The notes under the pieces were generated by a model, which was given only the letters and a program-made list of their open reading frames with translations, ran no database searches and was not told the DNA's origin. Position numbers and translations under genes: made by a program. Below, piece by piece: positions 12,554-18,430 of a stretch of 18,430 bases of DNA. The stretch is taken from NCBI GenBank assembly GCA_937927885.1, contig CALEZJ010000588.1:1-18430 (forward strand), read 5' to 3'. Numbering within the stretch: position 1 is the first letter of the stretch; every line of letters begins with the position of its first letter. Source of the DNA: an uncultured Paracoccaceae bacterium (GTDB lineage Bacteria > Pseudomonadota > Alphaproteobacteria > Rhodobacterales > Rhodobacteraceae).

Positions 12554-14581
12554 TCAGCGGCGGCGGCGGCGCCCTTCGCCTCCGGCCGTGTTGTGATTGA
12601 CTGCGGGCAGGGTGACGATCTGCCCCAGATGCGGGAAGGGATCGGTCGCATGGGGCAGGGCCGAGGCGTTGACGAAATGTTCCTGGAAACGCGGCTCGAT
12701 GGCGGTTTCGACCTTGTGGATGCGTTTCACCTGCGACTCGATCTGCGCGCGCGCGGCGATGTTGCACAGCGCGATGCGTGCCCCGGTGCCTGCCGCATTG
12801 CCCGCGCTGGTCACATGGTCCAGCGGCGCGTCGGGGATCATGCCCAACACCATTGCGTGTTTCGCGCTGATATGCGCGCCAAAGGCCCCTGCCAGGATCA
12901 CCCGGTCGACGGTTTCGACACCCATTTCGTCCATCAACAGCCGCGCACCCGCATAAAGCGCGGATTTCGCCAGCTGGATTGCCCGAATGTCGCCCTGCGT
13001 GACGGTGATGCGCGGGCCGTTCTGGGCGGTGCCGTCGTGGATCAGATAGGCATGCGTGCGCCCCTCGGGCTGGCAGCGGGGGGTCCCGGTCTGGTCCGGT
13101 CCGCCGATCAGCCCCTGCGCATCGACGATTCCCGCCATGCGCATCTCGGCCACGGCCTCGATGATGCCCGATCCGCAGATGCCGGTGACGCCGGTTTTCT
13201 CGGTCGCTTCGGCAAAGCCGGGGTCGGTGGACCACAGGTCGCAGCCGATCACCTTGAAGCGGGGCTCCTTGGTGACCGGGTCGATCTCCAGCCGTTCGAT
13301 GGCTCCGGGGGCGGCGCGCTGGCCCGAGGAAATCTGCGCCCCCTCGAACGCCGGGCCGGTGGGCGAGGAACAGGCCAGCACCCGCGTCTTGTTGCCCAGA
13401 AGGATCTCGGCATTGGTGCCCACATCGACGATCAGCACCAGATCGTCCTGTTCCTGCGGTGCCTCGCTCAAGGCAACGGCGGCGGCATCAGCGCCGACAT
13501 GCCCGGCGATGCAGGGAAGGGTATAAAGCCGCGCCTCGGGGTTCAGCGCGCTCAGCGCCACCTCGCGCGCGGCCAGTGACAGCGACGAGCCGGTTGCCAG
13601 CGCGAAGGGGGCCTGGCCCAGTTCGACCGGGTCGATGCCCAGGAACAGGTGGTGCATCACCGGATTGCAGACCACGACGGCCTCGAAGATCGCTGACGGA
13701 TCAACCCCCGCCTCACCCGCGACCGATCGCGCCAGCGCGTCGATCGCGTCGCGCACAGCGGCGGTCATCTCGACATCGCCGCCGGGGTTCATCATCGCAT
13801 AGGAAACGCGGCTCATCAGATCCTCGCCAAAGCGGATCTGCGGATTCATGATCCCGCCCGACGCCAGCACCTCGCCGGTGCGAAGGTCGCACAGATGCGC
13901 GGCAATGGTGGTCGACCCCAGATCGACGGCCAACCCCGCCAATGGCCCCTCATAAAACCCCGGGAACACGTCCAGAAGGCGCGTGCGCCCGCCCCGGTGG
14001 TCGCGATAGACGGCCGCCGTCACTGCCCATTGCCCTTTGCGCAGAACAGTCTGCAACTTGCGCAGCACCGATGTTCCGGCCTCGATTCCCTCGATCTGCC
14101 ACTGGGTTTCCAGCGCCTCGGCCAGCCGCTCCAGATCGCCCGAGGGCTCGTGCATGTCAGGCTCGGCCACCTCGACGTAATAGAGCCGCGTTGCCGGATC
14201 CATCGCCACGGCGCGCGCGCTGGCCGCCTTGCGCACCACTTGCCGGTGAAGCTGGCTTTCGGGCGGCACGTCGATCACTACATCGCCCGCCACCTTGGCC
14301 TGACAGCCCAGCCGCCGCCCGTCGATCAACCCGCGCTTGTCCTTGTAGCGCTGTTCGACCGCGTTCCATGCGCTGAGCGCATCGGGCGCGACCGTGACCC
14401 CGTGTTTGGGGAATTCGCCAAAGCTGGGCGTGATCTGGCATTTCGAGCAGATGCCGCGACCGCCGCAGACCGAGTCGAGATCGACGCCCAATTGCCGCGC
14501 CGCCGTCAGTACCGGTGTACCGATCGCAAAGCGTCCGCGCTTGCCCGAAGGCGTGAAGATCACCAGCGCGTCGTCTGTCAT
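12554..14581 (-). CDS. RACo-like [2Fe-2S] / ASKHA ATPase, corrinoid-activation protein (DUF4445)
   Basis: The 675-residue protein begins with a ferredoxin-like domain with C39, C45, C48 (VCGGRGICSKC) and C93 (LGCQ), a four-cysteine [2Fe-2S] pattern. A linker/middle domain follows, then an ASKHA-fold ATPase from about 215 (LAVDLGSTT, VDVGTNAEI, ICGSGII, ILAGAFGAHIS). This is the architecture of reductive activators of corrinoid proteins (RACo/RamA-like, DUF4445), which use ATP to drive electron transfer to Co(II) of a methyltransferase corrinoid protein. The C-terminus is an arginine run. No corrinoid protein or methyltransferase gene is in the window, so the partner must be elsewhere or just not next to it. 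ATG at 14581; the Shine-Dalgarno is poor, and a hairpin sits just upstream. Confidence 0.85.
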   Translation of the reverse strand: MTDDALVIFTPSGKRGRFAIGTPVLTAARQLGVDLDSVCGGRGICSKCQITPSFGEFPKHGVTVAPDALSAWNAVEQRYKDKRGLIDGRRLGCQAKVAGDVVIDVPPESQLHRQVVRKAASARAVAMDPATRLYYVEVAEPDMHEPSGDLERLAEALETQWQIEGIEAGTSVLRKLQTVLRKGQWAVTAAVYRDHRGGRTRLLDVFPGFYEGPLAGLAVDLGSTTIAAHLCDLRTGEVLASGGIMNPQIRFGEDLMSRVSYAMMNPGGDVEMTAAVRDAIDALARSVAGEAGVDPSAIFEAVVVCNPVMHHLFLGIDPVELGQAPFALATGSSLSLAAREVALSALNPEARLYTLPCIAGHVGADAAAVALSEAPQEQDDLVLIVDVGTNAEILLGNKTRVLACSSPTGPAFEGAQISSGQRAAPGAIERLEIDPVTKEPRFKVIGCDLWSTDPGFAEATEKTGVTGICGSGIIEAVAEMRMAGIVDAQGLIGGPDQTGTPRCQPEGRTHAYLIHDGTAQNGPRITVTQGDIRAIQLAKSALYAGARLLMDEMGVETVDRVILAGAFGAHISAKHAMVLGMIPDAPLDHVTSAGNAAGTGARIALCNIAARAQIESQVKRIHKVETAIEPRFQEHFVNASALPHATDPFPHLGQIVTLPAVNHNTAGGEGRRRRR

Positions 14582-14594
14582 TGCCCGAAGTCCC

Positions 14595-14615
14595 GTTGCT
14601 GCTCAGGGCAGCAAC
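14595..14615 (-). other. Hairpin in the leader of the RACo-like gene
   Basis: GTTGCTGC (14595-14602) and GCAGCAAC (14608-14615) are perfect 8-bp arms with a five-base loop, 14 nt upstream of the start codon on the - strand. It overlaps where a ribosome would load, so it may reduce translation or be an operator. The role is not known. Confidence 0.35.
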
Positions 14616-14690
14616 ATAACCCGTGGCGCCGCCGGGAACAGGGGCCAAGCGACCCCGGGCCGGGCAAAAACGACCGCTATCCGGCGGGGC

Positions 14691-15023
14691 TCAGCCGGGC
14701 ATCACCGGCTGAGCCAGCAGGCGCGCCTCGACAATCAGCGCGATCAGAACCTCGACATGCCGCGCCGGCCGCCAAGGGTTGCCGACCTCGTGCGGCGGAC
14801 GGGTGCGCTGGTTGTTGTGCATGGCTTCCAGCTCGATCAACCGGCGCAGGGTGGCCAGCCCCGGAGCGGGCGTTGCGGGCAGGCGAAGGATGCGCCTCAG
14901 GTCGCTTTCGCGGTTGTAGTCCAACGTGCCGTGACGCGCGGTTCGCAGCAGCATCCGGGGACGATGGGTCGCGGCCAGTTCGGCCAGAGTGTTAACCAGT
15001 GATTCGCGGGGCAACAGACTCAT
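14691..15023 (-). CDS. DUF6477 family protein
   Basis: The ATG at 15023 (MSLLPRESLVNTLAELA) with GGAGAAG a few bases upstream gives 110 residues; an ATG at 15077 would add an unconvincing extension. The product is small, basic and without membrane segments, with RPRMLLRTARHGTLDYNRE and an LRRLIELEAMHNNQR segment. It fits the uncharacterised DUF6477 family that, as I recall, occurs mainly in Rhodobacterales. It is divergent from the DUF6456 regulator, sharing a 272-bp control region. No function is known; basic character and neighbours allow a regulatory role, but that is speculation. Confidence 0.75.
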   Translation of the reverse strand: MSLLPRESLVNTLAELAATHRPRMLLRTARHGTLDYNRESDLRRILRLPATPAPGLATLRRLIELEAMHNNQRTRPPHEVGNPWRPARHVEVLIALIVEARLLAQPVMPG

Positions 15024-15118
15024 GGGCGCTTCTCCGGTGGTGTGATCGGGAAATGGACAGTGCTCACCATTGCACAACCTAAGCGAGTGTTGCGCGGGGC
15101 CACTGCACCGTGCGCTTT

Positions 15119-15224
15119 CTTTAACGCTTGTTGGACTTTGACCCCCAATGTTGAAGAAACCTTGCGGGTTAATGAACCGGTAATGAAAACACGCAAAGGT
15201 TGAATTGTTGACGGTGTGTTAACC
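15119..15224. promoter_or_regulatory. Divergent promoter region with CtrA-like TTAA boxes
   Basis: TTAA-N7-GTAA at 15169-15183 differs by one base from the CtrA full site TTAA-N7-TTAA. Further TTAA elements are TTAACG at 15121-15126 and TTAACC at 15219-15224, in a spacer that is AT-richer than its surroundings. They lie 72-175 bp before the DUF6456 ATG. CtrA control is inferred from motif resemblance and from alphaproteobacterial knowledge. Confidence 0.4.
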
Positions 15225-15295
15225 AGTCTATGAACGGTGCCGGGCCCGCCACGCCGGACCGGTTTCTGCAGCCGTGGCAAGGCAGGGGGGATACG

Positions 15296-16315
15296 ATGAC
15301 TGCCAATCTCTCGCCGATCGGCCGCTTGCCCGATTGGGTTCCGTCGGCCGTGCGGCTCTACCTGACCCATACGGAAGACGGACGTTCGCTGCGCGACATT
15401 GCGCGCGAGGAGGGTGTGCACGCCTCGACCGTCCTGCGCCAGGTGCGCCGGTTCGAGAACCGCCGCGATGATCCCCTCGTGGACGGCGCGCTGGGACGCT
15501 TGCGCCAGCCCGCCGCCCTGGGTGCGCCTGAGGAGGCGCAGGGTCCGCGTACCGAAAGCGAGGCGATACTCGACCGCGAGGCGCGCCGCATCCTGCCCCG
15601 TTTGGCCGAACCCGGGGCGATGCTGGTCGTTGCGCCCGAGATGGAGCGCGCCGTGGTGCTGCGCGATGGCCCGGGGGGTGCCACCCGACTGGCGGTGCTG
15701 GATCGCCAGATCGCTGAGGCCTTCGCCCTGCGGGACTGGATCCAGTGCGCCCAACCCGGGCGCGTCCTGCGCTATGAACTCAGCGCCGCCGGGCGCACCG
15801 CCCTGCGCCGTCTCGTGTCGGGACAGGGCGCGCAGGCGGTGGTGGCAAGGCGGTCCGACGAGGACGAGGACCGCGGAACGAGGCCGGTCACGGTGGAATC
15901 CCCCGTGACCGCTCTGGCGCGGCGCCGCGACAGGGATGGCAATCCATTCCTGACCCCGGACCTCGTCAATGCCGCCGAGCGCCTGCGCGAGGACTTCGAG
16001 GCCGCGCAGACCGGCAGCCGCGTGACCATGGACTGGGACCGCTTGCTGACCGGACCGGGGACGACGGCGGGCCCAGGCCGTGCCATGGGTGGCGCCACGG
16101 CTGCGCAGGCGCGGGTCATCGCCGCGTTAAGCGATCTGGGCCCCGGGCTGGCAGACATGGCGCTGCGCTGCTGCTGTTTCATGGAGGGTCTGGAAACCGC
16201 CGAGCGCAAACTGGGATGGTCCGCCCGGTCCGGCAAGATCGTGCTGCGCATCGCCCTGTTGCGCCTCGTGCGGCATTACGAAGGGCAGGGCGAGGCAGGA
16301 AAGATGATCGGCTGA
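15296..16315 (+). CDS. DUF6456 helix-turn-helix regulator, possibly GafA-like
   Basis: The ATG at 15296 (MTANLSPIGRLPDW) after a GGGGGG ribosome site gives 339 residues; an ATG at 15230 is possible. A helix-turn-helix at about 31-54 (SLRDIAREEGVHASTVLRQV) resembles the DnaA C-terminal HTTVL recognition segment. The middle is variable, with an acidic patch (SDEDEDRG). The C-terminal DUF6456 domain carries a C292-C293-C294 run and LGWSARSGKIVLRIALLRL, a conserved signature. This layout recalls GafA, the direct activator of the Rhodobacter gene transfer agent (DnaA-like HTH N-terminus, RNA-polymerase-contacting C-terminus). I am not certain of that link. No gene-transfer-agent structural genes are in the window. 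It is cytosolic and probably acts on transcription. Confidence 0.82.
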   Translation: MTANLSPIGRLPDWVPSAVRLYLTHTEDGRSLRDIAREEGVHASTVLRQVRRFENRRDDPLVDGALGRLRQPAALGAPEEAQGPRTESEAILDREARRILPRLAEPGAMLVVAPEMERAVVLRDGPGGATRLAVLDRQIAEAFALRDWIQCAQPGRVLRYELSAAGRTALRRLVSGQGAQAVVARRSDEDEDRGTRPVTVESPVTALARRRDRDGNPFLTPDLVNAAERLREDFEAAQTGSRVTMDWDRLLTGPGTTAGPGRAMGGATAAQARVIAALSDLGPGLADMALRCCCFMEGLETAERKLGWSARSGKIVLRIALLRLVRHYEGQGEAGKMIG

Positions 16316-16328
16316 GCCAGGTTGATCC

Positions 16329-16363
16329 GATAGATCAGACAATCGATCTATCTGTAGACAGAT
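16329..16363. repeat. Overlapping perfect inverted repeats in AT-richer spacer
   Basis: GATAGATC (16329-16336) pairs with GATCTATC (16345-16352), and ATCTGT (16350-16355) pairs with ACAGAT (16358-16363). The arms share bases, so the structures are mutually exclusive. The base composition is clearly lower in GC than the neighbouring genes. The role is unknown: alternative hairpins after the DUF6456 gene or binding sites. Confidence 0.4.
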
Positions 16364-16392
16364 TGGATTACTGATAGCTTTCAGGAAAATTC

Positions 16393-16458
16393 ATGGCTGT
16401 ATTGGCGATAAATATCGGAAAAATCGCAATGGTTGTGCCTTGTTTCCTGAGTGCGTGA
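16393..16458 (+). CDS. Possible 21-residue hydrophobic small protein
   Basis: A short ORF reads MAVLAINIGKIAMVVPCFLSA. AGGA lies 6 nt before the ATG, and a GC-rich hairpin begins 17 nt after the stop. The peptide is hydrophobic enough to be a membrane microprotein. It could equally be chance in a short spacer. No homologue is known to me. Confidence 0.25.
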   Translation: MAVLAINIGKIAMVVPCFLSA

Positions 16459-16474
16459 ACGCGCGCAACAAAGA

Positions 16475-16494
16475 GGGGGGCGCGAGCGCCCCCC
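16475..16494. terminator. Terminator hairpin between convergent units, downstream of trpD
   Basis: GGGGGGCGC (16475-16483) and GCGCCCCCC (16486-16494) form a long GC stem with a very short loop. Read on the - strand it is followed by CTCTTTGTTG, moderately T-rich, so it mainly suits trpD; on the + strand TTGAT follows. Confidence 0.65.
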
Positions 16495-16519
16495 CTTGAT
16501 CCTTCATGCCTTCAGCCGT

Positions 16520-17536
16520 TCAGCCCTGCGGCGCCAGTCGCGCCAATCCGGCGACTTTCTCTGCCGCCGCGCCCGAGGCGATGGCCGACCGCGCCAAGGT
16601 GACGCCGTGGGCCAGATCCTTCACCCGTCCCGCCACCATCAGCGCCGCCGCCGCGTTCAGCAGCACCGCATCGCGGTAGGCCGGGCGCCCCCCTCCCGCC
16701 AGCACTGCGCGCAATTCGCGCGCATTCTCGGCAGCTTCGCCGCCAAGGAGATCCTCGAACGGATGCCGCGCCAGCCCGGCGTCCTCAGGCGCGATCACGA
16801 ATTCGCGGATCGCGCCGTCTTCCAGCGCCACCACCTGACTGGGCGCGGCGATCGACAATTCGTCGGTGCCATCGCCCCCATGCACCAGCCAGGCCCGTTC
16901 CGACCCCAGCGTGCGCAGCACCTCAGCCATCGGGCGCAACAGCGCGGCGGAAAACGCCCCGGTCAATTGCCGCGTTACCCCGGCCGGATTGGTCAGCGGC
17001 CCAAGGATGTTGAAGATCGTCCGCGTGCCCAGTTCGGCGCGCACCGGCCCGACATGGCGCATCGCCGGGTGGTGCATCGGCGCCATCATGAATCCGATGC
17101 CAACCTCGGCCAGCGCGCGCTCGACCGCCTCGGGGCCGACCATGACGTTGATCCCCAAAGCCCCCAGCGCATCCGCCGCGCCCGATTTCGACGACAGGTT
17201 GCGGTTGCCGTGCTTGGCCACCGGCACGCCCGCCCCTGCCACGACAAAGGCCGTCGCGGTCGAGATGTTCAGCGTGCCCTTGCCGTCACCCCCGGTGCCG
17301 ACAATGTCCATCGCGCCCTCGGGGGCGCGTACCTTGACGCAACGCTGGCGCATCACATGCGCTGCCGCCGCGTATTCGTCGACGCTTTCGCCGCGTGTCC
17401 GCAGCGTCATCAGAAAGCCGCCCATCTGCGCCGGCGTCGCATCTCCGGCAAACAGGATGCCAAACGCTTCCTCGGCCTCGCTTCGCGACAATTTGCGTTC
17501 GACTGCCGCCGCGATCAGGGGTTTCAGCGCGCTCAT
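16520..17536 (-). CDS. trpD: Anthranilate phosphoribosyltransferase
   Basis: The start MSALKPLI at 17536 gives 338 residues, the usual family length. Diagnostic segments are [17 protein letters not shown] (PRPP/Mg binding), [21 protein letters not shown], and the [14 protein letters not shown] stretch. It transfers phosphoribose from PRPP to anthranilate, the second step of tryptophan synthesis, in the cytosol. Its ATG overlaps the trpG TGA (ATGA), giving translational coupling. A GC-rich terminator follows rather than trpC, which is the common next gene in many Rhodobacterales. Confidence 0.97.
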   Translation of the reverse strand: MSALKPLIAAAVERKLSRSEAEEAFGILFAGDATPAQMGGFLMTLRTRGESVDEYAAAAHVMRQRCVKVRAPEGAMDIVGTGGDGKGTLNISTATAFVVAGAGVPVAKHGNRNLSSKSGAADALGALGINVMVGPEAVERALAEVGIGFMMAPMHHPAMRHVGPVRAELGTRTIFNILGPLTNPAGVTRQLTGAFSAALLRPMAEVLRTLGSERAWLVHGGDGTDELSIAAPSQVVALEDGAIREFVIAPEDAGLARHPFEDLLGGEAAENARELRAVLAGGGRPAYRDAVLLNAAAALMVAGRVKDLAHGVTLARSAIASGAAAEKVAGLARLAPQG

Positions 17537-18114
17537 GCCGCCACTCCCGCGCGATCGAGGAAATTCCTCAGCATCGCGTGCCCGTGTTCCGAGGCGATGC
17601 TTTCCGGGTGGAACTGCACGCCCTCGATCGGCAGATCGCGGTGGCTGAGGCCCATGATCGTGCCATCCTCCAGCCAGCCGGTGACCTCCAGACAGGACGG
17701 CAGGCTGGCACGCTCGACGATCAGCGAGTGATAGCGCGTCGCCTGCAGGGGCGAGGGCAGGCCCGCGAACACACCCCGTCCCGCGTGATGGATCGTCCCC
17801 ATCTTGCCGTGCACGATCTCGGCCGCACGCACCACCTTGCCGCCAAAGGCCTGGCCGATGGTCTGGTGTCCCAGACAAACCCCCATCAGCGGCGTGCGGG
17901 TTTCCGCGGCGGCCGCAACCAGCGGCAGGCATATCCCTGCCTGATCAGGGTCGCAGGGTCCGGGGCTGAGAACGATGGCCGTTGGCCGCATCGCCATCGC
18001 CTGCTGTACATCCAGCGCATCGTTGCGACGCACCACCACTTTGGCGCCAAGTTCGCCGAAATAATGCACGAGGTTATAGGTGAAGCTGTCGTAATTGTCG
18101 ATCAGGAGGAGCAT
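17533..18114 (-). CDS. trpG: Anthranilate synthase component II (glutamine amidotransferase)
   Basis: The 193-residue class I glutamine amidotransferase starts with [17 protein letters not shown], the TrpG/PabA opening. It has the oxyanion LSPGPCDPD, the nucleophile C80 in GVCLGHQ, and H169/E171 in FHPES. It supplies ammonia from glutamine to TrpE; the same fold could also serve PabB, as in amphibolic enzymes. trpE is not in the window and the upstream neighbour is a divergent unrelated gene. Coupled by overlap to trpD, which supports a tryptophan role. Confidence 0.96.
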   Translation of the reverse strand: MLLLIDNYDSFTYNLVHYFGELGAKVVVRRNDALDVQQAMAMRPTAIVLSPGPCDPDQAGICLPLVAAAAETRTPLMGVCLGHQTIGQAFGGKVVRAAEIVHGKMGTIHHAGRGVFAGLPSPLQATRYHSLIVERASLPSCLEVTGWLEDGTIMGLSHRDLPIEGVQFHPESIASEHGHAMLRNFLDRAGVAA

Positions 18115-18222
18115 GGCGGGTCCGAAGGCGGGGAACGGGGGCAGGGCGGGCGCTCCCTACATGCAACCGCCGATATGCGGGGGTCAAGCCTTCGCGGGGG
18201 TGCAACCGTCCGGCTACCCTTG

Positions 18223-18228
18223 TATAAG
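18223..18228 (+). promoter_or_regulatory. Candidate -10 element for the downstream membrane-anchored protein
   Basis: TATAAG lies 30 bp before the ATG at 18258 within the 143-bp divergent spacer from trpG. A -35 box is weak (TGCAAC at 18201-18206, 16-bp spacing). No trp leader peptide or attenuator is evident in the spacer. Confidence 0.3.
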
Positions 18229-18257
18229 AGGGTGACGAGGGTTGGTGAGAGGGCAGA

Positions 18258-18430
18258 ATGGGCGGTTTCATCAAAGGGATCGTGGTGGGGGTGGCAAGTT
18301 TTCTTGCGGGCTTTGCCGTTTTGTCGGTCCTTCTACCCGTGCCCCAGCCCGACCCGAGCCCGGCGCCCTTGACCCCGGTGGTCGAGACCCCTGACCCCGT
18401 CGCCCCGCCCGCGCCCGAGCCCCCCGCGGT
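18258..18430 (+). CDS. Membrane-anchored, proline-rich protein, N-terminal part only (possible divergent polysaccharide deacetylase)
   Basis: An open frame from the ATG at 18258 runs to the window end (57 codons) after a GAGAGGG ribosome site. It opens with MGGFIKGIVVGVASFLAGFA, a single signal-anchor helix (about residues 5-26), then a linker dense in Pro, Ala and acidic residues (PVPQPDPSPAPLTPVVETPD). This is typical of an inner-membrane anchor with a periplasmic domain still to come. In Rhodobacterales I recall a divergent polysaccharide deacetylase of this build next to trpG, but nothing of the catalytic domain is visible here. The coding call is sound; the name is tentative. Confidence 0.7.
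   Translation, partial: MGGFIKGIVVGVASFLAGFAVLSVLLPVPQPDPSPAPLTPVVETPDPVAPPAPEPPA

Noticed and set aside
13895..14995. + strand open frame opposite the RACo-like gene and DUF6477 gene
   Set aside because: It spans two clear - strand genes and their spacer, and shows no protein features.
16451..17731. Long + strand open frame opposite trpD
   Set aside because: Arg/His/Gln-rich shadow of trpD, with no ribosome site or domain.
18115..18257. trp leader peptide or attenuator upstream of trpG
   Set aside because: No short Trp-rich ORF followed by alternative hairpins and a T-run was seen on the - strand.

Overview
The window looks like chromosomal DNA of a Rhodobacterales (Rhodobacteraceae/Paracoccaceae) alphaproteobacterium. 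It is GC-rich, genes are tightly packed, and the phaZ-phaC-phaP-phaR block, the DUF6477/DUF6456 gene pair and the trpGD pair are all typical of that order. The assignment rests on recognising protein families by eye; no database search was possible. I see no rRNA, tRNA, CRISPR array, insertion sequence or prophage.

Region 1 (1-7848, all + strand) reads as one operon around a probable acetate/monocarboxylate uptake system. In order: the end of an adenylate-kinase-like gene, a DUF4212 small subunit, a VC_2705-type Na+:solute symporter, a cNMP-binding/CBS/DUF294 nucleotidyltransferase-like protein, a small membrane protein, a single-domain response regulator, and a membrane protein that joins PAS, a degenerate histidine kinase and an intact DEDDh exonuclease. 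Gaps are 61, 18, 61 and 14 nt, then a 23-nt overlap and 1 nt. The logic resembles the 'acetate switch' loci of gammaproteobacteria, where acs, symporter, DUF294 protein, exonuclease and a two-component system cluster. Here the sensor lacks its phosphoacceptor histidine and carries a nuclease instead. I consider this the most interesting and least described system in the window.

Region 2 (7900-12407) is a complete polyhydroxyalkanoate granule locus: phaZ (depolymerase, - strand), divergent phaC (synthase), phaP (phasin) and phaR (repressor). CTGC-N3-GCAG elements, matching the PhaR target as I recall it from Rhodobacter/Paracoccus, lie upstream of phaC and as a perfect 15-bp inverted repeat upstream of phaP. 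A degenerate copy precedes phaR. Acetyl-CoA from region 1 could feed this storage pathway.

Region 3 (12554-16315) holds a RACo-like [2Fe-2S]/ASKHA corrinoid-activation protein (- strand), a DUF6477 protein (- strand), and a divergent DUF6456 protein with a DnaA-like helix-turn-helix that may be related to the gene-transfer-agent activator GafA. CtrA-like TTAA boxes lie in the divergent promoter region.

Region 4 (16316-18430) contains an AT-richer spacer with overlapping palindromes and a possible 21-codon ORF, then trpD and trpG (- strand, start/stop overlap, with trpG upstream). It ends with the first 57 codons of a membrane-anchored, proline-rich protein, perhaps a divergent polysaccharide deacetylase.
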